From NCBI RefSeq assembly GCF_905220995.1, contig NZ_CAJNBJ010000001.1, positions 682,001-746,000 of the forward strand: a stretch of DNA of 64,000 bases. The letters are read 5' to 3'. The position numbers and the translations under genes were made by a program. The DNA comes from Nitrospira defluvii (lineage in GTDB: Bacteria; Nitrospirota; Nitrospiria; Nitrospirales; Nitrospiraceae). The notes beneath the pieces are model-generated. The model saw nothing but the letters and a program-made list of their open reading frames with translations, searched no databases and was not told where the DNA came from. Positions 53,224 through 62,880 of the stretch are shown piece after piece (the first letter of the stretch is position 1; each line of letters opens with the position of its first letter).

Positions 53224-55538
53224 TGAAAGGACCAGCCGTGAACAATCCCACACTCTCCCCCACCGCGCCGCCCTACCTCACGAGCGGTCCGGGACGTTTT
53301 ATCAGCCTCCGGACCAAGTTCGTGGTGGTGTTTAGTTTGATCCTCGTCCTCGCCTGTGCCGGCATGAGTTGGTATTTCATTCACAGCAAACGCCTCGCCA
53401 TGACGGAACAGGTGCGGGACCTTGGAGTCATCCTGGTCAAAAACCTCGCACATAACGTCCGCTACGGCATCATCATCGAGGAACGGGCGATGCTCGAACA
53501 ATTCATTGCGGGAGTCCTGGGCGTCGAAGAGGTGGTGTATGTGCGGATCACCAGTGCCGACGGCCAAGTGCTGACAGAGAAAAGCAAGGGCACGTTGACG
53601 AGCCCGCTTGGGACGTTGCGTTCCTCCGATCGCCCCTTCTACCCAAGCCTCGACATCGCGGCCTCACTCATCCGGACCCCCGGTTCTGAACCTACCGTAA
53701 CACACCTGCGGCTCACCGCCGCCGGGGCCGTTCCTCTTCAGGAAAGCGGTTCCACGCTGTTCGTTTCGACCTCCGGTCTCCAGGAAGAGACATTTTATGA
53801 TTTTGCCCTCCCGGTGTTACGGCGATCCGAGCCCCGCCTCGAAGCATTAGCCCTTCAGGAAGCAGAGGCACACGGCACACAGGGTGCCCAGGCAACGCCG
53901 CACGCATTCGGGGTGGTCCAAGTCGGACTCACGGAAGTGCCGATGCAACGGGAACTTGCACAGGCCTTGCGCGCCTTTCTCCTGCTCACCCTCGGAATCA
54001 TTACGACCGGCATTCTGTGCACGAATTTGCTCGCCCGCCGCATTATCACTCCGCTGCGCAATCTTGCCGCCGGCGCGCGAAAAGTCAGCGAGGGAGACCT
54101 CTCCACCTTCGTGGTGCCGACCACGCAGGATGAAGTCGGTCAACTCACCGCACTCTTCAATCTCATGACGAAATCGCTCCAGGAGCGGGACCAAGCCATT
54201 TCGACCAACCTGGAAACCATCCGTCGCCATCTGATGCAACTCTCGACCATCAATCAGTCGAGTGCGGCGATCACCTCCACGCTGGACCTCGACCGTCTGC
54301 TGTCCACCGTCCTTCAATTGCTCAGTGAGAATTTAGGATTCGCCCGAATGGTGCTGTTTTTGTGGGATAGCGAACGAGGCGTCGCCACGGTGGGACAAAT
54401 GCTGGGCATGCCCCCGGAAGCGGAGGAGGTCGCTCGACAACTAGAGATTCCCGTGCGAGAGGACGCGGGCTTTGCCGCCGAACTCCTAATCCGCGGCAAA
54501 CCCCTGTTTGTTCCGGATATCGAACCGGTCGCCGATCGCATCTCCCCCGCCGTTCTCCCCTGGCTTCGTCAGGTGGGAATCTCCTCGTTTGTCGCCGTAC
54601 CGCTGCGCAGTCAACAGCGGATCTTGGGGTACTTGGGGGCAGACCGAGGAACCATCCCGTGCACCGAGGAGGATTTGGAGCTCTTGATGACGATCGCGAG
54701 CCACGTGGCGGTGGCGGTGGACAATGCGCGAGCCTATACCAAACTCGCCACACTCACGGAACACCTCGAACGGCGCGTCCAGGAACGGACCCACGAGCTA
54801 CAGACGGTGAACGAACGCCTTCAGGATCACGACCAGCGGCGTTCGAAATTTGTGTCGGTCGCTTCACACGAATTGCGCACGCCTATGACTTCGATCAAAG
54901 GCTTCATCGAGAACATGCTCGACGGGCTGACGGGGCAGCTTTCCGAACGGCAAACCCACTATCTGCAACGTGTCAAACACAACGTGGATCGATTGACCAG
55001 GATCATCAATCAACTCCTGGATTGGTCCAGGCTGGACGTCGGACGCGTCGACATCAAACCGGAATCACTACAGATCGATGAGTTCACCCGAGATGTGGTG
55101 GAGAGCATTCAAACGCTGGCTGCGGAAAAATCCATCAGGCTCGAGGTTCTGCCCTGCAACCAGCCGATCACCGTGCGTGCCGACCGCGACAAGCTGGAGC
55201 AGATTATCTTCAACTTGGTCGGCAATGCCATCAAGTTCACTCCCCCTTCAGGGCATGTCACGGTCAGCTGCAGCATCTGCGACGCGAACTACGCCCAAAT
55301 CACGGTGGCCGACACCGGGTGTGGGATTGCGCCGGACCAATTGCCGCATGTCTTTACCGAGTTCTCCAAGGTCGAATCGGCGATGCCGACATCACAAGGA
55401 GCGCAGCTGGGACTCTTCATCACGAAGAGTCTGGTGGCCTTACATGGCGGACAGATGTGTGTGGATAGCCAACTCGGTGCGGGAACCAAGTTCTACTTCA
55501 CGCTCCCGCTTGCCCCTACGCCACCATCCAAACCGTAG
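53223..55538 (+). CDS. Transmembrane histidine kinase with periplasmic, HAMP and GAF domains
   Basis: A 771-residue inner-membrane kinase. TM 1 (about 32-52), periplasmic sensor about 55-240, TM 2 (about 245-270), HAMP (about 270-325), GAF (about 355-505), coiled linker, HisKA with H549 (VASHELRTP), HATPase with NLVGNAIKFT and DTGCGIAP; the G2 box is unusual (GAQLGL instead of GTGLGL). The ATG overlaps the stop of the ABC-type binding protein gene, so that protein may load the periplasmic domain with ligand. There is no receiver domain; the receiver-PAS proteins on both sides are candidate phospho-partners. Confidence 0.9.
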   Translation: MKGPAVNNPTLSPTAPPYLTSGPGRFISLRTKFVVVFSLILVLACAGMSWYFIHSKRLAMTEQVRDLGVILVKNLAHNVRYGIIIEERAMLEQFIAGVLGVEEVVYVRITSADGQVLTEKSKGTLTSPLGTLRSSDRPFYPSLDIAASLIRTPGSEPTVTHLRLTAAGAVPLQESGSTLFVSTSGLQEETFYDFALPVLRRSEPRLEALALQEAEAHGTQGAQATPHAFGVVQVGLTEVPMQRELAQALRAFLLLTLGIITTGILCTNLLARRIITPLRNLAAGARKVSEGDLSTFVVPTTQDEVGQLTALFNLMTKSLQERDQAISTNLETIRRHLMQLSTINQSSAAITSTLDLDRLLSTVLQLLSENLGFARMVLFLWDSERGVATVGQMLGMPPEAEEVARQLEIPVREDAGFAAELLIRGKPLFVPDIEPVADRISPAVLPWLRQVGISSFVAVPLRSQQRILGYLGADRGTIPCTEEDLELLMTIASHVAVAVDNARAYTKLATLTEHLERRVQERTHELQTVNERLQDHDQRRSKFVSVASHELRTPMTSIKGFIENMLDGLTGQLSERQTHYLQRVKHNVDRLTRIINQLLDWSRLDVGRVDIKPESLQIDEFTRDVVESIQTLAAEKSIRLEVLPCNQPITVRADRDKLEQIIFNLVGNAIKFTPPSGHVTVSCSICDANYAQITVADTGCGIAPDQLPHVFTEFSKVESAMPTSQGAQLGLFITKSLVALHGGQMCVDSQLGAGTKFYFTLPLAPTPPSKP

Positions 55539-55783
55539 GCTCATTCTTATAGAGAGCATCGTCCCGCGCATTCCCTCTCTGTATCCGATTCGATAATAGC
55601 CGCATTGTTTTGAGCAGACACTACCGTCCCGCTGCATGTGGCCGGCAGGCGTGACTGATTTCATCCCTGGAGAATCAATAGGTTGACCCTGCGTATGGTT
55701 CCCCTCACCGGTCACAGCACGGCACAAGGATTGCGGACGGTGAAAGTGGCGAATATTTTTTCACCGACCAGCGGGGCCACACC

Positions 55784-58516
55784 GTGGACACCGCTATTCT
55801 CATTGTCGATGATGATCCGGACATCCGCGAATCTCTGGGGGACATGCTGCGTCACGAAGGCTACCTCGTTGAGAGCGCCGTGTCCGGAGAAGACGCGCTG
55901 CAGCGGGCTCAGCAGATGCGGTTCGACGCCGCGATTCTGGATATTCAATTGCCCGATCTCCACGGACTCTCCGTCCTGAAGGTCCTGACGGAGTTGGATG
56001 CCTCCCTCCCCGTCATTATCCTGACCGGCGATGCCACGGCGGACAATACCATCGGTTCACTCGCCAAAGGCGCATTTGCCTATCTGACCAAACCATACAA
56101 CTCCCTGGAACTCAAAGCCGTCCTTCAACGCGCGCTCTCGGTCAAAGGCCTGGCCGTACGGGCTGCCCATGTCGAACAGGCGCTCCATGCCAGCGAAGAA
56201 CGATTTCGCGCGTTGGTCGAATCGGCGACGGATGCCATCGTGCTGGCCGACCATGAGGGCCGCATCATGTGGTGGAACGGCGCGGCGGAACGGATGTTCG
56301 GATACAGCAAGCAGGAGGCGCTCGGAGCCCCTCTCACTCTGGTGATGCCGGAGCGATTTCGCGCCGGGCACCAGAGCGGTATCACCAGGCTTGCGCAAGG
56401 AGGATCGCCCGCTCTCATCGGGAAGACCATTGAAATGGTGGGAATGACGAAGGCAGGAGATGAATTCCCGATCGAATTGTCCCTGGCATCATGGAGCACG
56501 CATGAGGGCGTCTTTTTCAGCGGCATCATCCGCAACATTCGCAGGCGAAAGCAGGCCGAAGAGGCCGTTGTCCGACTCAGCCATCAGAACGCGCTGATTC
56601 TCGATAGCGCCGGAGAAGGCATCTTCGGTCTAGATCTGGAAGGATGCGCAACCTTTGTGAATACCACCGCTGCACGGATGCTGGGATGGAGCGCCGCCGA
56701 ACTCATCGGGAAAACCTTGGCTCCCTTGGTCTCTAGGGACGCAGAAGAGGTCTGCACGCGCCCTCAGGACCATTTTTCCCTTCAGGCCGCCATCCGCGAC
56801 GGCGCCGTACACCGCATGGAGAATGATACCTTCAGGAGAAAAGACGGCTCAAGGTTCCCGGTCCAATACGTCACCAGTCCCATCCGTGAAGAGGGCCGCC
56901 CTGTCGGCGCCGTGGTCGTCTTTCAGGACATCACGACACGGAAGCAACTGGAAAGCCTGCAACAGGCGCAACTGTCCATCAGCCACATTCTGGCAGCTGT
57001 CGGGACTCTTGAAGAAGCCATCCCGCAGTTACTCCGCGTGACCGGCGAGATGGGGCCTTGGGATCTGGCGATCTTCTGGAAGCGGGACACGTCCGGCGAC
57101 AGACTTACCTGTCACGGGACGTGGCAGCGCCCCTCCACTCGGTGGGACGATTTCATGACCCTCTGCCAAAACAGTGCATTCCCTCCGGGCATGGACTTTC
57201 CCGGACTCACCTGGAGTGCGAAACTTCCGCTCTGGATCCCCGATGTCCTGATCGACGCCCGCTTCACGCGAACCCCGACCGCCTCACGGCTCGGCGTCCG
57301 CAGCGCCTGCATCATTCCTATTCGAACCGGCACGAATATCCACGGGGTCTTAGAATTGTTTGCCGGTGTGCCTCGCACCTCCGATCACCAGCTGATCCAG
57401 ATCCTCACCGATACCGGGATGAAGATCGGGCAATTCATCGACCGGGCACAGGCCGGATCGGCCCTCCGAGCCACCCATCAGATGACTCAGAATCTGCTGG
57501 CCAGTCTGCCCGGTGCCATCCTACTGTGCGGACGCGACTTGCAGGTTCAGTATGCCAATACCTTGGCACATCGCTATTTTTCCCGTACGGGTGAATCCCT
57601 GGTCGGCCATTCTCTTGCCGAATGCCTCGCCCTGACGAACGCCGCCACCCAGCATCTGGTGCAGGAATGGGCCACCCTTTCAACGGAATCGCTTCGCGAA
57701 CCTCCCGAACGTGAATGCGAAGTCGCCCAGCGACTCTATCGATACCGATTCTTCCCGGTCGCCCCTTCGGTGTCCGCTCCCTACCAGATCGGCATGGTGT
57801 TGTGGGATATCACCGATGACAAACATCTACAAGATCAGCTGATTCAGTCCGAGAAGCTGACCAGTCTAGGGACCATGGTGTCCGGCATGGCCCATGAAAT
57901 TAACAACCCGGCGCAGGCAATCCTCAGCATGGCCGAGTTGATCCAGGAAGCAGAGGACCCGGGAACGATCAAGGAATTTGCGGCCGACATCGTCGGCTAC
58001 GCCCGCCACGTATCCCACGTCGTTCGGGATTTTGCGGGATACGCCCGCTCAACGGGTACGGAGAGTGCGACCGAAGTCGACGTTGCGGAACGTCTGCTGG
58101 AAGCGGTCAAGATGGCTCGACGGGGGCCCTATTTCGGTTACGTCGACATCGTCACTCAATTTGATACACCCGCGTTCCTGCGCGCCCACAAAGGGGAAAT
58201 CGATCAGGTATTCATCAATCTGATCAACAATGCAGTCCAGGCCATGAACGGCACAGGCCGTTTGACGCTAGGGACGGCCCAGGATGGGACGTGGATCGAC
58301 GTGACCATCGCCGACACCGGTCCAGGGATCCCCGCCGCCGTGCGGGCGAAGATTTTCGATCCGTTTTTCACCACCAAGCCGCCGGGGAAGGGAACAGGGC
58401 TGGGCCTCAGTATCGTCCACAAAATCGTGACACGGCACGCGGGGACCATCGCGGTCGACAGCCTTGAGGGGAAAGGGACAACCTTCCGATTGCGATTCCC
58501 GTCACTATCCGCGTAA
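55784..58516 (+). CDS. Receiver-PAS-GAF histidine kinase
   Basis: A 910-residue soluble kinase. N-terminal receiver (about 5-120; LIVDDDPD, acceptor Asp in AILDIQLPDLHG, LTKPYN), PAS 1 (about 140-250), PAS 2 (about 260-385), GAF (about 395-560), PAS 3 (about 570-690), HisKA with H704 in MAHEINNPAQAI (NtrB-like), HATPase with DTGPGIP and GTGLGLSIV. The receiver and first PAS are closely related to those of the protein at 49075. The N-terminal receiver suggests input from the upstream kinase. The start is GTG; a perfect 8-bp hairpin (CGGTGAAA at 55738-55745, TTTCACCG at 55759-55766) lies 17 bp before it. The 245 bp before the gene contain nothing else I recognise. Confidence 0.9.
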   Translation: MDTAILIVDDDPDIRESLGDMLRHEGYLVESAVSGEDALQRAQQMRFDAAILDIQLPDLHGLSVLKVLTELDASLPVIILTGDATADNTIGSLAKGAFAYLTKPYNSLELKAVLQRALSVKGLAVRAAHVEQALHASEERFRALVESATDAIVLADHEGRIMWWNGAAERMFGYSKQEALGAPLTLVMPERFRAGHQSGITRLAQGGSPALIGKTIEMVGMTKAGDEFPIELSLASWSTHEGVFFSGIIRNIRRRKQAEEAVVRLSHQNALILDSAGEGIFGLDLEGCATFVNTTAARMLGWSAAELIGKTLAPLVSRDAEEVCTRPQDHFSLQAAIRDGAVHRMENDTFRRKDGSRFPVQYVTSPIREEGRPVGAVVVFQDITTRKQLESLQQAQLSISHILAAVGTLEEAIPQLLRVTGEMGPWDLAIFWKRDTSGDRLTCHGTWQRPSTRWDDFMTLCQNSAFPPGMDFPGLTWSAKLPLWIPDVLIDARFTRTPTASRLGVRSACIIPIRTGTNIHGVLELFAGVPRTSDHQLIQILTDTGMKIGQFIDRAQAGSALRATHQMTQNLLASLPGAILLCGRDLQVQYANTLAHRYFSRTGESLVGHSLAECLALTNAATQHLVQEWATLSTESLREPPERECEVAQRLYRYRFFPVAPSVSAPYQIGMVLWDITDDKHLQDQLIQSEKLTSLGTMVSGMAHEINNPAQAILSMAELIQEAEDPGTIKEFAADIVGYARHVSHVVRDFAGYARSTGTESATEVDVAERLLEAVKMARRGPYFGYVDIVTQFDTPAFLRAHKGEIDQVFINLINNAVQAMNGTGRLTLGTAQDGTWIDVTIADTGPGIPAAVRAKIFDPFFTTKPPGKGTGLGLSIVHKIVTRHAGTIAVDSLEGKGTTFRLRFPSLSA

Positions 58517-58644
58517 GAGGCGTCCGCGCCACCGCAGTCCGTCGCGCCCCCCTGCCTCTCCATGGCACACGCGCAGACCAGCCAGCCAGTGGCACGCAGG
58601 GCGCATGGAGAAAGGGAAGGAGACGAGAGAGATGCTCGTTAGGC

Positions 58645-59406
58645 TTATGGCCGGGAAGCGGAAGAATAGGCGCGCTTGAACACCGAACGGAGGCCGAAGT
58701 AGGCGAAGGAATCTTTCAGATTGGAATAGAGTCGCTTTAACGGTCCCATGTCGGGATTCGTGACATATTCCATGGTCAACACAATGCGCTCTTCCTGCTC
58801 ACCAAGCGGGGTCACGGCATGCCAGAGTTTGTCGCCGTTGAATATCACCAGGTCGCCGGGAGCCGTGGCCAGTTCCATGTGGACCGGCTCCTTACCCGAC
58901 ACGTCCTTGAACAGGTCGCAGACGAGGCGACATTGCTGCGAGTGATCGAGCAATCCCATCAGAATGGTGTAGCGCGCACCTTTGTAGTAAGAGGTGTCGT
59001 AATGATACCCGATGTGATCGCCGGCTTCCGTGTAGTAATACAACGCGCAGGAATGCGGATCGTTATCGGGACACAGCAGGAGGTTGACCCTGGTCAACCG
59101 GTTGAGCATGGCCCGAAAGGCATCGGAGCGATACAGGTCCATGAACTGCGGCGCCTGCTCTCTCACCGTATAATAGCTCACGCTGCCGCCCTTCTTATGT
59201 CCGGGGATGTAGTTCCGGTTCAGCCCGGATTTGAGGGCCTGCGCCTGTGACGTCAACTCGGCCTCGACAAACTCACGCGGTAAGAATTGAGGGATGTACA
59301 GAAACTCGTTCTGCTCCCAATAATCCCGCTCCAATCGGTCGAGATCCAGGGCAGCGATAGCCCGATCCACCGCTTCGGTCACTCCGCTTACACAGGCTTG
59401 CGTCAT
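58645..59406 (-). CDS. 2-oxoglutarate/Fe(II)-dependent dioxygenase family protein
   Basis: A 253-residue protein with the jelly-roll features of 2OG-Fe(II) oxygenases: HYDTSYY (H and D iron ligands), NGDKLWHAVTPLGEQEER (distal His and the Arg that binds 2-oxoglutarate). The middle has NYIPGHKKGGSVSYYTVR and CPDNDPHSCALYYYTEAGDH. It may hydroxylate or halogenate a small molecule or protein; the substrate is unknown. A start at 59406 follows GAGGGGAG; the frame is open further upstream to 59478. It converges with the receiver-PAS-GAF kinase gene and has no operon partner. Confidence 0.85.
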   Translation of the reverse strand: MTQACVSGVTEAVDRAIAALDLDRLERDYWEQNEFLYIPQFLPREFVEAELTSQAQALKSGLNRNYIPGHKKGGSVSYYTVREQAPQFMDLYRSDAFRAMLNRLTRVNLLLCPDNDPHSCALYYYTEAGDHIGYHYDTSYYKGARYTILMGLLDHSQQCRLVCDLFKDVSGKEPVHMELATAPGDLVIFNGDKLWHAVTPLGEQEERIVLTMEYVTNPDMGPLKRLYSNLKDSFAYFGLRSVFKRAYSSASRP

Positions 59407-59497
59407 ACTCCCCTCGTCACGTCTTGATTCATGGCTTTCCGGCCATCCATGCGCGTTGTTTGTTCCTTGGGCTCCCAAAGAACTCCTCGTGCGCTCG

Positions 59498-59620
59498 CAG
59501 GATGGTCAAAACGGCCGTCCAGCGAGGCCGCAGCGAGCAGAGGACCGAGGCGTACCCTTGCGGTACGTTGAGGATCTCGGCGCTGCGAGAACGATGCTGG
59601 CGGCCGTTTTCACCATCCTG
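59498..59620. repeat. Long imperfect inverted-repeat element, copy 2
   Basis: The ends CAGGATGGTCAAAACGGCCG and the complement of CAGGATGGTGAAAACGGCCG form a 25-bp near-perfect inverted repeat around a 70-bp centre. AGGCCGCAGCGAG and GCGAGAACGATGCTGGCGG are shared with copy 1 (5226-5415). It begins right after the lolA stop codon (minus strand), as copy 1 begins right after a kinase stop codon. Confidence 0.75.
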
Positions 59621-60343
59621 CTAGGGTCGGCTCAGCACCGGCGCCCTCACGATTTCTACATCGGCGGGAGCCTTGAAATCAAATAGCTCGTCTTTTAGAC
59701 CGCTGTTCGGCTTCAATTCGGAAAACTCAAACGTGGCGACATTGCCGCTGACCTCGTGCAGTGCGATGGTCTTGAGGAAGTACGTTTTCGGCTGTACCTC
59801 GATCACGATTTTCTGAATCGCCCGCTCCGGCTCGGCTCGCCCTTGCTTCGGTGTCAGCGACACCAGCGGAATGCCCCCGGCCCCTCGCTCCTTGGTCGCC
59901 ACCGGTTCGATATCAAACTCCTCATCCAACTTGGCTACGCCCTGCAACAATTGCAGCGGCGCCTGGGAGGCCGCCATGTAGGTCAGCTTGCCGACCAGCA
60001 CCTGCTTGTGCTCAGGCACGTACATCTTGACGTCGTCTTTATTGACATAGATTTCTTCCGTGGCCGGTTCGATATAGTCCCACCGCAGCCGGCCGGGCTT
60101 CTTGATGTAAAAGTGACCGGTGGAGATCACGGGCGTCGCAAATCCCTCGATGCGGGTCTTCTGGGTGAACGAGGCCTGGAGATCCTTGGTTTTTTCATAC
60201 CGCGCCTGAATCTTCTTCACCACCTCCTGCACTTCCTGCAGAGCCTGGAGATCGATCGCCGGCTCATCGGGCTTCACCGGTTGCGCAAGAGCCGGCATTC
60301 CGGTCACAAGCATACATGCCAGGATGAACCATATCCGCATCAT
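59621..60343 (-). CDS. lolA: Outer-membrane lipoprotein carrier protein LolA
   Basis: LolA carries lipoproteins through the periplasm from LolCDE to the outer membrane. The 240-residue protein has a signal peptide (MMRIWFILACMLVTGMPALA), then LQEVQEVVKKIQARYEKTKD, FTQKTRIEGF, GHFYIKKPGRLRWDY (the classic LolA signature) and a C-terminal domain ending FDFKAPADVEIV. The ATG overlaps the stop of ftsK (ATGA), so the two are coupled; ftsK-lolA is a common gene order. A palindromic repeat element follows directly. Confidence 0.94.
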   Translation of the reverse strand: MMRIWFILACMLVTGMPALAQPVKPDEPAIDLQALQEVQEVVKKIQARYEKTKDLQASFTQKTRIEGFATPVISTGHFYIKKPGRLRWDYIEPATEEIYVNKDDVKMYVPEHKQVLVGKLTYMAASQAPLQLLQGVAKLDEEFDIEPVATKERGAGGIPLVSLTPKQGRAEPERAIQKIVIEVQPKTYFLKTIALHEVSGNVATFEFSELKPNSGLKDELFDFKAPADVEIVRAPVLSRP

Positions 60344-62781
60344 TCCTCATCTCCACCAACTGGGCCGCGACGTCCCAGCACTTCACGGCGTCCATCACGA
60401 CCGGCCGCGCCGACCACGCCGTCCGCCTCCATTTGCTCGATCATGCGTGCCGCCCGCGGATACCCGACGCGCAAGCGGCGCTGGATCAACGAAGCGGAGG
60501 CCTGGCCCGTCGAGAGCACCAGATCCTTCGCCTGTTCGTACACCTCGTCCTTCGCCTGTTCCTCCTCAGCCTCCTCTACCTTGAGGGACTGCAGCTCCCG
60601 GCAGTAGGACGGCAAGGCCTGTTTCTTGACGAATTCCACCACGCGGCGCACGTCGTCATCCGACACAAAAGACCCGTGGATGCGCATCAACTTGCCAGTC
60701 CCCGAGGCGAGGTACAGCATGTCGCCGCGACCGAGCAGCGCCTCCGCGCCGTTGGCATCGAGAATCGTCCTCGAATCGGTTTTCGAAGATACTTGAAACG
60801 CGATCCTGGCAGGAAAGTTGGCCTTGATCAATCCGGTCAAAACATCGACCGACGGCCGCTGCGTCGCCAGCACCAGATGGATTCCTGAAGCGCGGGCCAT
60901 CTGAGCAAGACGAGCGATTTTATCCTCCACGTCTTTGGGCGCCACCATCATCAGATCGGCCAACTCGTCGATCATCACCATAATGTACGGCAACGGTTCC
61001 GGCGGGCTCGCCTTGACCGAATCCCTGGGCCCATTGTCGCCGGCCGGTTCCGCATCTTCACCCTTCGAGAGCCGTTCTTCTTCGGACAGAAACGTCAATT
61101 CGACCTGTTCGGGTTTGCCCGATTGCCAGACATCGGACACGGCACCCTGCACCTCGGAAATCCGCCGATTGTACGCGTCGATACTGCGTACCCCGGCCTC
61201 GGCCAGCAGTTTGTATCGCCGCTCCATTTCCTGCACGACCCATCCCAGCCCTCGCGCCGCCGACTTGGGATCGGTGATGACGGGGCGTAGGAGGTGCGGA
61301 ATTCCATCGTAACTCTGGAACTCCAGCATCTTGGGATCGATGAGGAGCAATTTCACTTCGTCCGGCCGCGCGCTGAACAGAATGCTGAGCAGCATGGTGT
61401 TGAGGCCCACGCTCTTGCCGGCCCCGGTGGCACCGGCCACGAGCAGATGCGGCATGGTTTTCAAATCGGCACAGACCGCACCGCCGAAAATGTCCTTCCC
61501 GAGCGCCAGACTCAATTTCGAGCGTGAGCGTGAAAAGGCGTCGCTGGTGACGACCTCCTTCATGGAGACCATCTCCCGATGCGGGTTCGGCACTTCAATC
61601 CCCACGACGGATTTTCCCGGCAAGGGGGCCACGATGCGCAGGCTGATGGCTTTGAGCGCGAGCGCCAGGTCATCGGCCAGGTTCACGATGCGCGCAACCT
61701 TGGTGCCGGGCGCCGGCTCAAATTCATACATGGTCACGACCGGCCCGGGGCGCACTTCTGTGACGCGGCCCTCGATCGCGAAACTTTTCAAAGCCTTGGT
61801 CAGGATTTCAGACTGCAACTTCAGTTCGTCGTCGCTAAGACGAGCGATGGGACCTGAGGGATCACTGAGCAATTCTTGCGGGTCCGGCAGCACGTAGCCG
61901 TCGGATACGGATGGGCTTGTCGCCACAGCCGGGGCGGACTCATCTGAGGTCGTCGCACGCTTTTCCACCTTCATCGGAGGCTGAATCTTCGGCGGGATCA
62001 CGGGAGCCGCAATCTGCTCAACGGCCTCAGCGACCACTTGCACCTCGCGGTCCAGTTCCGGTTCCCCCATCTCGCGTGGCGGACGGGCGACCTTCACACG
62101 GGCCCGCTTCGGTTGACTCGTCGGCGATTCTTGCTTCACCGGCCAATCCGGGATCAACCCAGCCATTCGTTCGCGAGCCGCTGTCCACCAATCCGGGAGT
62201 CGCTGCAGCAACAACGTCAGCGACAGGGGCACGGTAAACAGCAGGGCTACCATCAACCCGGTGAGGATCACAATATGCGCACCGGTGGTAGCAAAATAGC
62301 CGCGGATGCCGTCGGCCAGCACCTGCCCGACGATCCCGCCGGCCAGGCCGCGATTGACCCATCCACTTGAAATCGTCGGAACGGCCGTGACTTCTAAATG
62401 CAGCAACCCGCTCAAGAACACCATGGCGACCAGACCGCTTCCGGCATGTCTGAGTCGCACGGTGAGCGGAATCGGCGTGAAACAGCGGGCACCGAGCAGG
62501 CCAAGGAGAATCGGAAAGAGATAGGCGGCACCGCCGACCAAAAAGAAACAGGCCGCCGCCGACAGCGCACCGACCGACCCGATCATGTTCTTAGGCTGAG
62601 TGCCGGCTGCTCCGGATGCCGCCATCGACTTGGCGTCGCCGGGAACAAACGACACCAGACTGAGCAGGATCAAGAGACCGGCGGCGATCAGGAGAACCCC
62701 GATCACTTCGCGCTTCACATGAGAGGGACGGGAAGGGGCTGAGCGGGCGTCACCGCGCTTTGCCGTGGTGGATACACCCAT
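60340..62781 (-). CDS. ftsK: DNA translocase FtsK
   Basis: An 813-residue FtsK/SpoIIIE protein that pumps chromosomal DNA at the division septum. It has four hydrophobic segments in the N-terminal 210 residues, a variable linker, and the motor with GATGAGKSVGLN (Walker A), LLIDPKMLEF, MVMIDELADLMM (Walker B) and LATQRPSVDVLTGLIKANF. The C-terminal winged-helix gamma domain (QASASLIQRRLRVGYPRAAR) should read KOPS-like sites. The start at 62781 is chosen by family likeness; the frame is open to 62859 and the ribosome-binding site is weak. It is coupled to lolA. Confidence 0.95.
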   Translation of the reverse strand: MGVSTTAKRGDARSAPSRPSHVKREVIGVLLIAAGLLILLSLVSFVPGDAKSMAASGAAGTQPKNMIGSVGALSAAACFFLVGGAAYLFPILLGLLGARCFTPIPLTVRLRHAGSGLVAMVFLSGLLHLEVTAVPTISSGWVNRGLAGGIVGQVLADGIRGYFATTGAHIVILTGLMVALLFTVPLSLTLLLQRLPDWWTAARERMAGLIPDWPVKQESPTSQPKRARVKVARPPREMGEPELDREVQVVAEAVEQIAAPVIPPKIQPPMKVEKRATTSDESAPAVATSPSVSDGYVLPDPQELLSDPSGPIARLSDDELKLQSEILTKALKSFAIEGRVTEVRPGPVVTMYEFEPAPGTKVARIVNLADDLALALKAISLRIVAPLPGKSVVGIEVPNPHREMVSMKEVVTSDAFSRSRSKLSLALGKDIFGGAVCADLKTMPHLLVAGATGAGKSVGLNTMLLSILFSARPDEVKLLLIDPKMLEFQSYDGIPHLLRPVITDPKSAARGLGWVVQEMERRYKLLAEAGVRSIDAYNRRISEVQGAVSDVWQSGKPEQVELTFLSEEERLSKGEDAEPAGDNGPRDSVKASPPEPLPYIMVMIDELADLMMVAPKDVEDKIARLAQMARASGIHLVLATQRPSVDVLTGLIKANFPARIAFQVSSKTDSRTILDANGAEALLGRGDMLYLASGTGKLMRIHGSFVSDDDVRRVVEFVKKQALPSYCRELQSLKVEEAEEEQAKDEVYEQAKDLVLSTGQASASLIQRRLRVGYPRAARMIEQMEADGVVGAAGRDGRREVLGRRGPVGGDEE

Positions 62782-62880
62782 GCGGCGGATCGTAGCACAG
62801 GGAAAATGCCTTTTCAAACAAACGGGCAATGTTGCGCAGACCGGTCGGCTGCTGCCCATGCCGCGTAGACACCATCTCGA

